From Liolophura sinensis (taxonomy: Eukaryota; Mollusca; Polyplacophora; Chitonida; Chitonidae), in the NCBI RefSeq assembly GCF_032854445.1, contig NC_088302.1:57950237-58014236 (forward strand): a stretch of 64,000 nucleotides of DNA, in the 5' to 3' direction. Positions 1 to 9,359 of this stretch are shown here, in pieces. Made by a program: the position numbers and the translations under genes. Numbering within the stretch: the stretch's first letter is position 1; every line of letters begins with the position of its first letter. The notes below the pieces were generated by a model. That model was not told the DNA's origin, did not search any database, and was given only the letters and a program-made list of their open reading frames with translations.

Positions 1-735
1 CTGAACATCTCTGTTGTGGGTGAGTATCCCAATGTCATGGTGAGCTGAACATCTCTGGTTTTGTGAGTTTCCCATTGTCATGGTTAGCTGAACATCTCTG
101 TTGTGGTTGAGTATCTCAATGTCATGGTGAGCTGAACATCTCTGTTGTGGGTGAGTATCTCAATGTCATGGTGAGCTTGATATCTCTGGTGTGGGTGAGT
201 ATCTCAATGTCATGGTTAGCTGAACATCTCTGTTGTGGGTGAGTATCTCAATGTCACGGTGAGCTGGACATCTCTGGTGTGGGTGAGTATCTCAATGTCA
301 TGGTGAGCTGAACATCTCTGTTGTGGGTGAGTATCTCAATGTCATGGTGAGCTGAACATCTCTGGTGTGGGTGAGTATCTCAATGTCATGGTGAGCTGAA
401 CATCTCTGTTGTGGGTGAGTATCTCAATGTCATGGTGAGCTGAACATCTATGGTGTGGGTGAGTATCCCAATGTCATGGTGAGCTGGACATCTCTGTTGT
501 GGGTGAGTATCTCAATGTCATGGTGAGCTGAACATCTCTGGTGTGGGTGAGTATCTCAATGTCATGGTGAGCTGAACATCTCTGTTGTGGGTGAGTATCT
601 CAATGTCATGGTGAGCTGGACATCTCTGGTGTGGGTGAGTATCTCAATGTCATGGTGAGCTGGACATCTCTGGTGTGGGTGAGTATCTCAATGTCATGGT
701 GAGCTGGACATCTCTGGTGTGGGTGAGTATCTCAA
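1..735. repeat. 44-bp tandem array in an AASDH intron
   Basis: About 16-17 units of 44 bp, recognisable by the core GAGCTGAACATCTCT followed by GGGTGAGTATCTCAATGTC. Units differ by a few substitutions. The window opens inside the array, so its true length is unknown. It lies upstream of the first visible AASDH exon and is therefore most likely intronic. Nearly every unit contains GGGTGAGT, a good match to a 5' splice site. From 736 to 1307 the sequence is AT-rich and unique, with no feature I can support. Confidence 0.9.
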
Positions 736-1307
736 TGTCATGGTTAGCTGAAGATAGCTGAACATGATGTTCTGACATGTTATGGTTTGTAAAATACTGG
801 TTTCCAGATGTCCTGGTTTTCTACATTCTGGTTTCCGGGTGTGATGGTTTGTAGCTATTGGTTTAGTAAGAAGGGTTTTATTTGCATGTAAAATTTTGCA
901 GGAATTTTAATTGATAAAATCTCAGTGTACATTCAGTATAAAAAGTGGTGTGTAGGTGTTAAATGCACAATTTGCTGATTTTACACACCAGCAACTGCAC
1001 ATTAAATTTCATAATAGATTGCACTAATTATATTTATGGGACCTATAGGGTTATGTAAATGTCCATCTGGTGTTAAAAGTTGACTGTACTAAGTATATTT
1101 GTACATTATATTTTATATTTTGAGTTTACATAATATAAATATAGCACTGTATATTTAATGAACAGATGGATTGATTTGTGTTATGTTAAAAGTTTGGTGT
1201 CATTGAACCTAAAAGTTGTCATGTGCACCTGTTCAGAAATTTGGTCCCCAGTATGGGTGCTGTGTGCAATAATAAAAAAATATTGTTTTATCTCCCTTCT
1301 ACTCCAG

Positions 1308-4300
1308 GTTGCTATGACCATTGTGTTTATTTTCTGCATATCAAAGATGGTGATGTTCATTTCAAATTCAAAACTGGAGGAGAGGTCAAAAGTTCACCGG
1401 TGGCAGATGTCCAATCATCTTTAGTCTTCATAGGGTCACATGATCAGCATCTTTATGCTCTCAGTCCTGAAGTAGGTCTCTAGCTCATTATATGGGATGT
1501 TTAAAATAGATACAATTGTGTACACAATGAAATGTATGTACTTACATTAAAATCTGTAAATTAATTGCTTTTAGCTGTGGAAAGGGATGTTATACACCGT
1601 TAGAAAAAATCCCAATAAAATAAATTCAACTATTTTCCTGGACAGTTTTTAATGGTCTTTCATCTTATGTATACTTCATTTTAGAGCTGCCTTTACCTTA
1701 AAATATTAAACTCAGATAATTGCTTTCTGCTGACAAAGGGGATAGTTCAGCCTTTCACAAACCTGTGGCAATGTAGATGCTGGTTGAACTTGTAGGGCCT
1801 ACTCGTTATTGTGTGGCATCCATTTAGAATAGTGAAAACCTGGCTGGCTAGGAGGTCATTTTGTAGTTTACAATGGCTTGAGAAATGAGATTTGGATATC
1901 ATGGTCAGTCAAAGTATGTCTGGTCATCCTGGAGTCTTTCACCCAGAGAATTATTAGGTACGTGACAAGGTGGGATGGCTACTCCCAGGCTTTGTGGTGT
2001 TTCCTATGACTGTTAGGTCTTACCTGTGAACTATACAAATAAAGTATTTGTGGGTGCTGTGGGTTAAAATACCTGATTAAACCCATAAGTACTGCTTCCA
2101 TTTCAGCAGCGTCAGTGTGTGTGGAAGTGCCCAGTGGGTGGGGGGAGTGTTTTCTCCTCCCCTACCCTTTCTTCTGACCCTTATCAGGTGATTGCAGCAA
2201 GCCTGGCAGGAACTGTTCTGGCGGCAGAGCCAGTGAGTTATCTAACTTTACATGCCATTGAGAAAATCGCCAGTTTGAGCTCTCGTTGGGAATCTTTGAG
2301 TCTGCTTCACGTTCATGGAGCAGAAATAAAATTTGTGATAACAATACAAGTAAAATGATCACTTTTGTTTGGTTGGCTTGGTAGTTGACCACACCACAGT
2401 GGATGTTGACACCTGTAAGACTTTTGTTCAGTTTATTGGGTAGTTGACCTCACCATACCTTAGATTGTGAGAAGGTGAAAGTGAAACAGACTTATTCTTA
2501 AGCTCATTTGTGTCAATATTCTACTGTAGTCCAGTCTGCTTTTCTCTACTGTAGTCCAGTCTGCTTTAGTCCAGTCTGCTTTTCTCTACTGTAGTCCAGT
2601 CTGCTTTTCTCTTCTGTAGTCCAGTCTGCTTTTCTCTACTGTAGTTCAGTCTGCTTTTCTCTACTGTAGTTCAGTTTGTTTTTCTCTACAGTAGTCCAGT
2701 TTGCTTTTCTCTACTGTAGTCCAGTCTGCTTTTCTCTACTGTAGTTCAGTCTGCTTTTCTCTACTGTAGTTCAGTCTGTTTTTCTCTACAGTAGTCCAGT
2801 TTGCTTTTCTCTACTGTAGTCCAGTTTGCTTTTCTCTACAGTAGTCCAGTTTGCTTTTCTCTACTGTAGTCCAGTATTCTTTTCTCTACTGTAATTCAGT
2901 CTGGTTTGGTTTGGTTGGCTTGGTAGTTGACCACACCACAGTGGATGTTGACACCTGTAAGACTTTTGTTCAGTTTATTTGGTAGTTGACCTCACCATAC
3001 CTTAGATTGTGAGAAGGTGAAAGTGAAACAGACTTATTCTTAAAATCATTTGTGTCAATATTCTACTGTAGTCCAGTTTGTTTTTCTCTACTGTAGTTCA
3101 GTCTGCTTTTCTCTGCAGTTGTCCAGTTTGCTTTTCTCTACTGTAGTTCAGTTTGCTTTTCTCTACTGTAGTCCAGTTTGCTTTTCTCTACTGTAGTCCA
3201 GTCTGCTTTTCTCTACTGTAGTTCAGTCTGCTTTTCTCTACTGTAGTCCAGTCTGCTTTTCTCTACTGTAGTCCAGTTTGCTTTTCTCTACTGTAGTCCA
3301 GTCTGCTTTTCTCTACTGTAGTTCAGTCTGCTTTTCTGTACTGTAGTCCAGTCTGCTTTTCTGTACTGTAGTCCAGTCTGCTTTTCTCTACTGTAGTCCA
3401 GTCTGCTTTTCTCTACTGTAGTCCAGTCTGCTTTTCTCTTCTGTAGTTCAGACTGCTTTTCTCTACCGTAGTTCAGTCTGGTTTTCTCTACAGTAGTCCA
3501 GTTTGCTTTTCTCTACAGTAGTCCAGTTTGCTTTTCTCTACTGTAATTCAGTCTGCTTATCTCTACTGTTGCCCAGTCTGCTTTTCTCTTCTGTAGTTCA
3601 GACTGCCTTTCTCTACTGTAGTCCAGTCTGCTTTTCTCTACTGTAGTCTAGTTTGCTTTTCTCTACTGTAGTCCAGTTTGCTTTTCTCTACTGTAGTTCA
3701 GTCTGCTTTTCTCTGCAGTAGTCCAATCTGCTTTTCTAGACTGTAGTCCAGTTTGCTTTTCTCTACTGTAGTTCAGTCTGCTTTTCTCTGCAGTTGTCCA
3801 GTTTGCTTTTCTCTACTGTAGTTCAGTTTGCTTTTCTCTACTGTAGTCCAGTTTGCTTTTCTCTACTGTAGTCCAGTCTGCTTTTCTCTACTGTAGTCCA
3901 GTTTGCTTTTCTCTACTGTAGTTCAGTCTGCTTTTCTCTGCAGTTGTCCAGTTTGCTTTTCTATAACCTTTGTCTGTTTGGGAGACAGTGTACATTTGAT
4001 GTATTATCTGATTTTGACAGGATACCGGAGTCCTGCTCTGGCAGTTCCAGTGTACTAAGCCGGTGTTCTCATCCCCTATAACGTGTCCTTGTGGAGTCTG
4101 TTTTGGGTCTGTTGATGGCAAGGTTTACTTTCTCAGTCACCAAGGTGAATTGGTAAGTTCAACTGTTTTGTTAGTTTTGAAAATAGTTGTAAATAAACTG
4201 AATTTTGGTCCACAGATATCTTCATTTTTCAATGGTGGTTAAAGTTTGATCCAGAAAGTGCCATGGAAGTGTGATTAGGTGTGACGATGACAAACCAAAC

Positions 4301-5891
4301 AAGTGCTATAGAAGTGTGATTAGCCATGGTGATAACAAACCAAACAAATGCCATGGAAGTGTGATTAGCCATGGTGATAACAAACCAAACAAATGCCATG
4401 GAAGTGTGATTAGGTACAATGATAACAAACCAAACTAGTACCTTGGAAGTGTGATTAGGTATAATTGATTTTTTTGATTGTTGTTTGTATGCCGTACTCA
4501 TGTATATTTCACTTATACGACCATGGAGATGGGGTATGATGATAATCAAGTGCCATGAAAGCTTGATTAGCTATGATGATTATGGTGGGAGGACACGGAA
4601 CAGAGCCTGGGGGTAGCTGTGATGATAACAGCCCAATCAAGGGCCATGGAAATGTGGTATCTTTTTTCAATAGCTCATGTCACTGTATTTTCAGTTGTGG
4701 ACGTTTCTTACAAGTGCACCCATTTTCTCTTCTCCAACATTATGCCAAGTCAACAGAGGTCTACATGGGACATTAATGGATGTGCAGACAGATGTGATTT
4801 GTTCTCAGGATGTGCAGGCAGATGTGATTGGTTCTCAGGATGTGCAGATAGGTGTGATTGGTTCTCAGGACGAACTAGCAGAAGTAATTATTTCTCAGAA
4901 TGCACTGGCAGATGTGATTGGTTCTCAGGATGTGCAGACAGATGTGATTGGTTCTCAGGATGTACTAGCAGAAGTAATTGTTTCTCAGAATGCACCAGCA
5001 GATGTGATTGGTTCTCAGGATGTGCAGACAGATGAGATTGGTTCTCAGGATGTGCAGGCAGATGTGATTGGTTCTCGGGATGTGCAGGCAGATGGGATTG
5101 GTTTTCAGGATGTGCAGACAGATGAGATTGGTTCTCTGAATGTGAAGCCAGATGTGATTGGTTCGCAAGATGTGCAGGCAGATGTGATTGGTCATCAGGA
5201 TGTGCAGGCAGATGTGATTGGTTCCCAGGATTTAGGGAAGGATGTGATTGGCTCTGAAGACGTGTGGGCTGTAGTGATTGGCTCTCACGATGGACATGTA
5301 TACACCTTGTCATGTACAGGTGAACTTCTGTGTCAGGCCTATTTGGGTGGGGCAGTATATGCCACACCCTTTGTGATACAGAGTGACAAGCCTGTTACTT
5401 GTGGCATTACAGCAGTTGCTGGATATAATGGTAGAGTGACTGGAGGTAAGGGAAAAAAATGTGGCACAGATGGAAGTATGATCAGTTTTTGTGATAAGGA
5501 AAATAACACTGGTGTAGTTGAGAAAATTATTAGTGCCAGTGGAAAAGAATACACTGTACCTGCCTTGATGGTATCAGCCTCAGACACTTCTCCAGCTCTT
5601 AGATTTGCCAAACATTCGAATCTGTTTAGTATCTGTGATTCGTGTATGTCAGGCCAGAGCTTTATTCCTCCTGCTTCTGGCAGGTGTCTGTCGACTGACC
5701 ATATTGTAGAGCAAATCATAGTTGTCCCTAACACCACTGGCTGCTTGACTATGATTGGTTGTCAGACAGGTCATGTGATCGCCTGTCATCAGCTCAATGG
5801 CCAGGTGTTCTCCTCCCCTGTCGTGTTAGATGACATCATTGTGATCGGATGCCGAGACAATCACCTCTACTGTCTGCAGATAGATGGATAG
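1308..5891 (+). CDS. AASDH: AASDH (beta-alanine-activating enzyme), C-terminal beta-propeller exons, 5' partial
   Basis: Four exons: 1308-1471 (enters in phase 2), 2107-2232, 4021-4152 and 4695-5891 (stop TAG 5889-5891). All internal junctions are phase 0 with GT-AG ends. Together they code 538 residues. AASDH family proteins have an adenylation domain, a phosphopantetheine carrier domain and a C-terminal PQQ-type beta-propeller; only the propeller is in this window. Diagnostic blade motifs are GSHDQHLYAL, CVWKCPVGG..VFSSP, GVLLWQF..PVFSSP, GSVDGKVYFL, LWTF..APIFSSP, VIGSHDGHVYTL, VYATPF and the C-terminal VFSSPVVL..IIVIGCRDNHLYCL; these match vertebrate AASDH blade by blade as I remember it. 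The family activates a small amino acid (beta-alanine proposed) and loads it on its carrier domain; the physiological substrate is not settled. Two oddities sit in the last exon: a 17-unit decapeptide array (4779-5288) and an extra loop of about 92 codons (5439-5714) between two strands. Upstream exons are outside the window. Confidence 0.9.
2101..2109 (+). promoter_or_regulatory. AASDH: Tandem NAGNAG 3' splice site of AASDH exon 2107-2232
   Basis: The acceptor reads TTTCAGCAG, so splicing after either AG keeps the frame. Use of the first gives SPE-QRQCVWK, the second SPE-RQCVWK. I chose the first AG (exon from 2107) because upstream AGs usually win; alternative use would only add or remove one Gln. 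Confidence 0.5.
2367..3062. repeat. Direct duplication of a 150-bp non-satellite segment around a 25-bp array
   Basis: About 150 bp from 2367 (core GGTTGGCTTGGTAGTTGACC at 2371) recurs almost unchanged from 2909 (core at 2913), an offset of 542 bp. Both copies run straight into the same 25-bp minisatellite at the same unit phase. This points to duplication of flank plus array, not two separate arrays. It lies in the AASDH intron 2233-4020. Confidence 0.85.
2521..3957. repeat. AASDH: 25-bp tandem array (two blocks) in AASDH intron
   Basis: Blocks 2521-2900 and 3063-3957 consist of a 25-bp unit with core CTGTAGTCCAGTCTGCTTTT. Variants swap TCC for TTC and CTGC for TTGC. There are about 15 and 36 units. 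The unit is pyrimidine-rich and contains CAG, so the array presents many weak 3' splice-site look-alikes before the true acceptor at 4019-4020 (TTTTGACAG). Confidence 0.9.
4255..4460. repeat. 45-bp tandem repeat, about 5 copies, AASDH intron
   Basis: The core GCCATGGAAGTGTGATTA recurs near 4259, 4305, 4350, 4395 and 4441, each followed by a GATGACAAACCAAACAA-like stretch. Two looser relatives follow near 4551 and 4642. Minus-strand open frames here are by-products. Confidence 0.8.
4779..5288 (+). repeat. AASDH: In-frame 30-bp minisatellite coding 17 decapeptides inside AASDH
   Basis: Seventeen consecutive units of exactly 30 bp code the 10-residue pattern D-V-Q-[AT]-D-V-I-G-S-Q. There is no stop, indel or frameshift over 510 bp. 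The last unit reads DVWAVVIGSH and continues directly into DGHVYTL, the normal propeller strand; the others look like copies of this strand. In vertebrate AASDH the equivalent spot holds one such strand. Units 3-5 and 6-8 form a longer duplicated block (units with NALAD and NAPAD). Frame preservation contrasts with the indels seen in non-coding arrays nearby, which supports translation. Confidence 0.85.
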
Positions 5892-5925
5892 TGCCCAGAC
5901 ATTATCCTTTACCATCTGCATATAG

Positions 5926-6486
5926 ACAGGTACAGTGTATGCGGGGGCATGTGGATGAGCTGCACAGGTACAGTGTATGTGGGGCATGTGGATGAGCTGC
6001 ACAGGTACATTGTATGTGGGGGCATGTTGATGAGCTGCACAGGTACAGTGTATGCGGGGGCATGTGGATGAGCTGCACAGGTACAGTGTATGTGGGGGCA
6101 TGTTGATGAGCTGCACAGGTACAGTGTATGTGGGGGCATGTGGATGAGCTGCACAGGTACAGTGTATGTGGGGCATGTGGATGAGCTGCACAGGTACAGT
6201 GTATGTGGGGGCATGTGGATGAGCTGCACAGGTACAGTGTATGTGGGGGCATGTGGATGAGCTGCACAGGTACAGTGTATGTGGAGGCATGTGGATGAGC
6301 TGCACAGGTACAGTGTATGTGGGACATGTGGATGAGCTGCACAGGTACAGTGTATGTGGGGGCATTTGGATGAGCTGCACAGGTACAGTGTATGTGGGGG
6401 CATGTGGATGAGCTGCACAGGTACAGTGTATGTGGGGGCATGTGGATGAGCTGCACAGGTACAGTGTATGTGGGGGCGTGTACCTG
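5926..6486. repeat. 38-bp tandem array just after the AASDH stop codon
   Basis: About 15 units of 36-38 bp with cores GGATGAGCTGCACAGGTACA and GTGTATGTGGGGGCATG. The array starts some 35 bp past the stop and so probably lies in the AASDH 3' UTR. Small length differences (runs of 3-5 G) break the frame on the plus strand; three overlapping minus-strand open frames of about 190 codons are shadows. Confidence 0.9.
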
Positions 6487-6680
6487 TATATGAGTATGAC
6501 AAAGCCTATACATACAATTTTAAATTTTAGATTTTATGTCTATGTTAGTGTGTAACAGTCTGTCCATCATATCTAACTGTGTGGTTTAATCACCTTTATC
6601 AAATTATATTTTTTGGATAATGTGCTCTACATAAAGTTTGATGTTGAATTTCTTTTTCTTGCTTGTTACTTCTCTTTAAG

Positions 6681-6725
6681 GTAGAAACCTTCATGGACTA
6701 TACTGTCCTGGGCTTTACTAGGCGG
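6681..6725 (+). other. Exon-like 45-bp segment downstream of AASDH
   Basis: A strong pyrimidine tract and AG (TTACTTCTCTTTAAG, ending 6680) precede 45 bp that read VETFMDYTVLGFTRR and end at a GTAAGC donor at 6726. Both ends are phase 0. It lies after the AASDH stop, so it could be a 3' UTR exon or chance. No product recognised. Confidence 0.2.
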
Positions 6726-7110
6726 GTAAGCCTTTAGCCTGGTGTAGGTCAACTTGTCCTGGCAAGCATGTGGGTCCAAGTCAAACTGTCCAGAAAATGT
6801 AATACCTAATATAAACAATATTTAGGTCAACCAGATATTGTCAACCTTACATGAATGTCGACAAAAACTAGTGATGGTAAGCATGGGGCAGCGTCTGACC
6901 AGATTCATTTTCAGTATGCGTACATTATGACTACAAATCGTAGGGCGCTGATGTAAAAATGTGACTGTCATGCGACGTGTTGTTTGTGATGCATCACAGT
7001 GATTTGTGGGAAAATTCTATGTAACTGCTCACAACTAGGGGAATAATTACACTGAGCATAGTGACTAACATGTTTTGGTGGAGGAAGCCAGGGGAATGAT
7101 TACAGTCAGG

Positions 7111-7192
7111 GGTGAGTGAGTGAGTGAGTGTTTGGGATTTAACGTGGTACTTAACAATTTTTCAGTCATATGATGACGAAGGAATCCTTAGT
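7111..7192. mobile_element. Truncated SINE-like element with target-site duplication
   Basis: The segment begins with GTGAGTGAGTGAGTG and runs through TTTAACGTGGTACTTAACAA to GACGAAGGAATCCTTA. It is flanked by TACAGTCAGG at 7101-7110 and 7193-7202. The same head and body occur, longer, at 51833-52180. It interrupts the start of the 60-bp repeat region. Confidence 0.6.
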
Positions 7193-7202
7193 ACAGTCAG
7201 GA

Positions 7203-8090
7203 GAATGATTTTGCTGTGTATAAAAACTTACATGTGTAGGTGGAAGAAACGAGGGAAATGATTACAGTCAGGGGAATGATTACAATGTGTCCAATAATTT
7301 ACATGTATGGGTGGAGTAAACCAAGGTAATGATTACACTCTATCTACTAACTTACATGTAAAGGTGGAGGAAACCAGGGGCATGATTACACTGTGTTTAA
7401 TAACTTACATGTACAGTGTATATGTGTAGGAATCCAGGGAAATTATTACACTGTGTCTAATAACTTACATGTACAGTGTATATGTGTAGGAAACCAGGGG
7501 AATGATTACACTGTGTCTAATAACTTACATGTACAGTGTATATGTGTAGGAAACCAGGGGAATGATTACACTGTGTTTAATAACTTACATGTACAGTGTA
7601 TATGTGTAGGAATCCAGGGAAATTATTACACTGTGTCTAATAACTTACATGTACAGTGTATATGTGTAGGAAACCAGGGAAATGATTACACTGTGTCTAA
7701 TAACTTACATGTACAGTGTATATGTGTAGGAAACCAGGGAAATGATTACACTGTGTCTAATAACTTACATGTACAGTGTATATGTGTAGGAAACCAGGGG
7801 AATGATTACACTGTGTTTAATAACTTACATGTACAGTGTATATGTGTAGGAAACCAGGGGAATGATTACACTGTGTCTAATAACTTACATGTACAGTGTA
7901 TATGTGTAGGAAACCAGGGGAATGATTACACTGTGTCTAATAACTTACATGTACAGTGTATATGTGTAGGAAACCAGGGGAATTAATAACTTACATGTAG
8001 AGATGGAGGAAACCAGGGGAATGATTACACTGTGTCTAAAAACTTACATGTACAGTTTATATGTGTAGGAAACCAAGGGAGTGATTACAC
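7203..8090. repeat. 60-bp tandem array, 10 near-identical central units
   Basis: From about 7382 to 7985 the unit is exactly 60 bp, with cores TAACTTACATGTACAGTGTA and GGAAACCAGGGGAATGATTA. More diverged and shorter copies flank it. Because 60 is a multiple of 3, a 197-codon open frame (20-residue repeat) results at 7393-7986. I regard it as non-coding because it starts inside the array and ends where the unit changes. Confidence 0.9.
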
Positions 8091-8308
8091 TGATTACACC
8101 ACTCAGTGGCAATGCATAACACCAATTAAGTAACTAACAAACCTATTCTTTGTAAGTTTGTAAAATATGTGATTGTATGATTTGACATTATTTTCTTGCT
8201 AGGGTCAGTTACACTGAACCTCCCCAAACATAGCATGAATGGCAAAATATCAATGTTTTCATTCTGTGACACACATGTAATTCAGACCATAAACACATCT
8301 ATAACTTA

Positions 8309-8314
8309 AATAAA
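8309..8314 (+). terminator. Candidate AASDH polyadenylation signal
   Basis: AATAAA is followed within 20-40 bp by the GT-rich stretch GAGTTTGTGTGTTTGTTTT. This is the best plus-strand 3'-end signal between the AASDH stop and the convergent minus-strand gene. It would imply a 3' UTR of about 2.4 kb that includes two minisatellites, unless an intron removes them. From 8090 to 9040 the rest is unique DNA with no gene seen. Confidence 0.4.
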
Positions 8315-9050
8315 AAAGACAAAACCTTGAGTTTGTGTGTTTGTTTTAATGACATGAACTTGCTTGAACTTGCCAACATTTCCCTGCCAAGCTGGTACTT
8401 GGTATAAAAATCCCAACTAAAACTTCCACCATTGTATCCAGGTATGGATACATAATAGTTCTACTTGACAAACCAATACGGTAAAATTTTACTGATGTAT
8501 ACTTATACATAAAAATAATAATGTAAAAGATAAAGCACAAACTGACATAAGTCTTCTATTTCTTACTCATGCAGCAAAGACCCCAGTTTAGTGTGTAATT
8601 TCACGATAGAAGATGTAAACTAGATTGAGATGGAATGTTCTATGCTGAGTGATGACCTCTGACAGTGTGTCATATATTGTAGAGCTATGTTCCAGTGTTT
8701 AGTAATGATGTGATATATATCTTGTAAATCATTACTAAGTGACTGTAGATCATAATTTTGAATGATAATTATTCCTCAGATGCAGAATGTATATGCTTTT
8801 GTACTTTTCAAAGAGAGAAAACTTGTGGAGACTGCAAATTGTTTAGGGTTTCAAAGTACAAGCTGACAGAAGGAATGACTGGCTATTGCTTTACACCACG
8901 TAATCCATGACAAAGACAGGTGCGAATTTGGACTATTCTAATTGATGCATTGTAGAAGATTTGGTCATGTTTCTATCTATATACATATACATTGCTATGT
9001 CTGCAGACCTCCCATCATTTTTAAGTTCATCTGCTGTGTTTTTGAAAATC

Positions 9051-9298
9051 TAGTATTGTGGTAACATCTCCATTAAGTCACTGTGTGTAATGAAGCGTAG
9101 CTGAAGAAAATCTAGTATTGTCTTAACATCTCCATTAAGTCACTGTGTGTAATGAAGCGTAGCTGAAGAAAATCTAGTATTGTGGTAAAATCTCCATTAA
9201 GTCACTGTGTGTAATGAAGCGTAGCTGAAGAAAATCTAGTATTGTGGTAACATCTCCATTAAGTCACTGTGTGTAATGAAGTGTAGCTGAAGAAAAAA
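9051..9298. repeat. 62-bp tandem repeat, 4 copies
   Basis: Four near-identical 62-bp units (core CATTAAGTCACTGTGTGTAA, then GAAGCGTAGCTGAAGAAAAT). It lies 62-310 bp past the stop codon of the minus-strand gene at 9360 and is probably in its 3' UTR. Copies differ at only a few bases, so the expansion is recent. Confidence 0.9.
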
Positions 9299-9359
9299 GC
9301 ATCACATTGTGAGTGTATCCAGCATGAAGGAAATGACTTTCTCACATATCTTGCAGGTC

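Noticed and set aside
5446-5683. Possible intron in the last AASDH exon (GTAAGG to TTCTGGCAG)
   Set aside because: Its removal changes the reading frame (238 bp), and the stretch is open in the correct frame.
5826-6513. Three minus-strand open frames of about 190 codons after AASDH
   Set aside because: They are frames of the 38-bp array with no conserved start or splice signals; the plus strand is the 3' end of AASDH.
7393-7986. 197-codon plus-strand frame with a 20-residue repeat
   Set aside because: The unit is exactly 60 bp, so openness is automatic; the frame ends where the unit changes.
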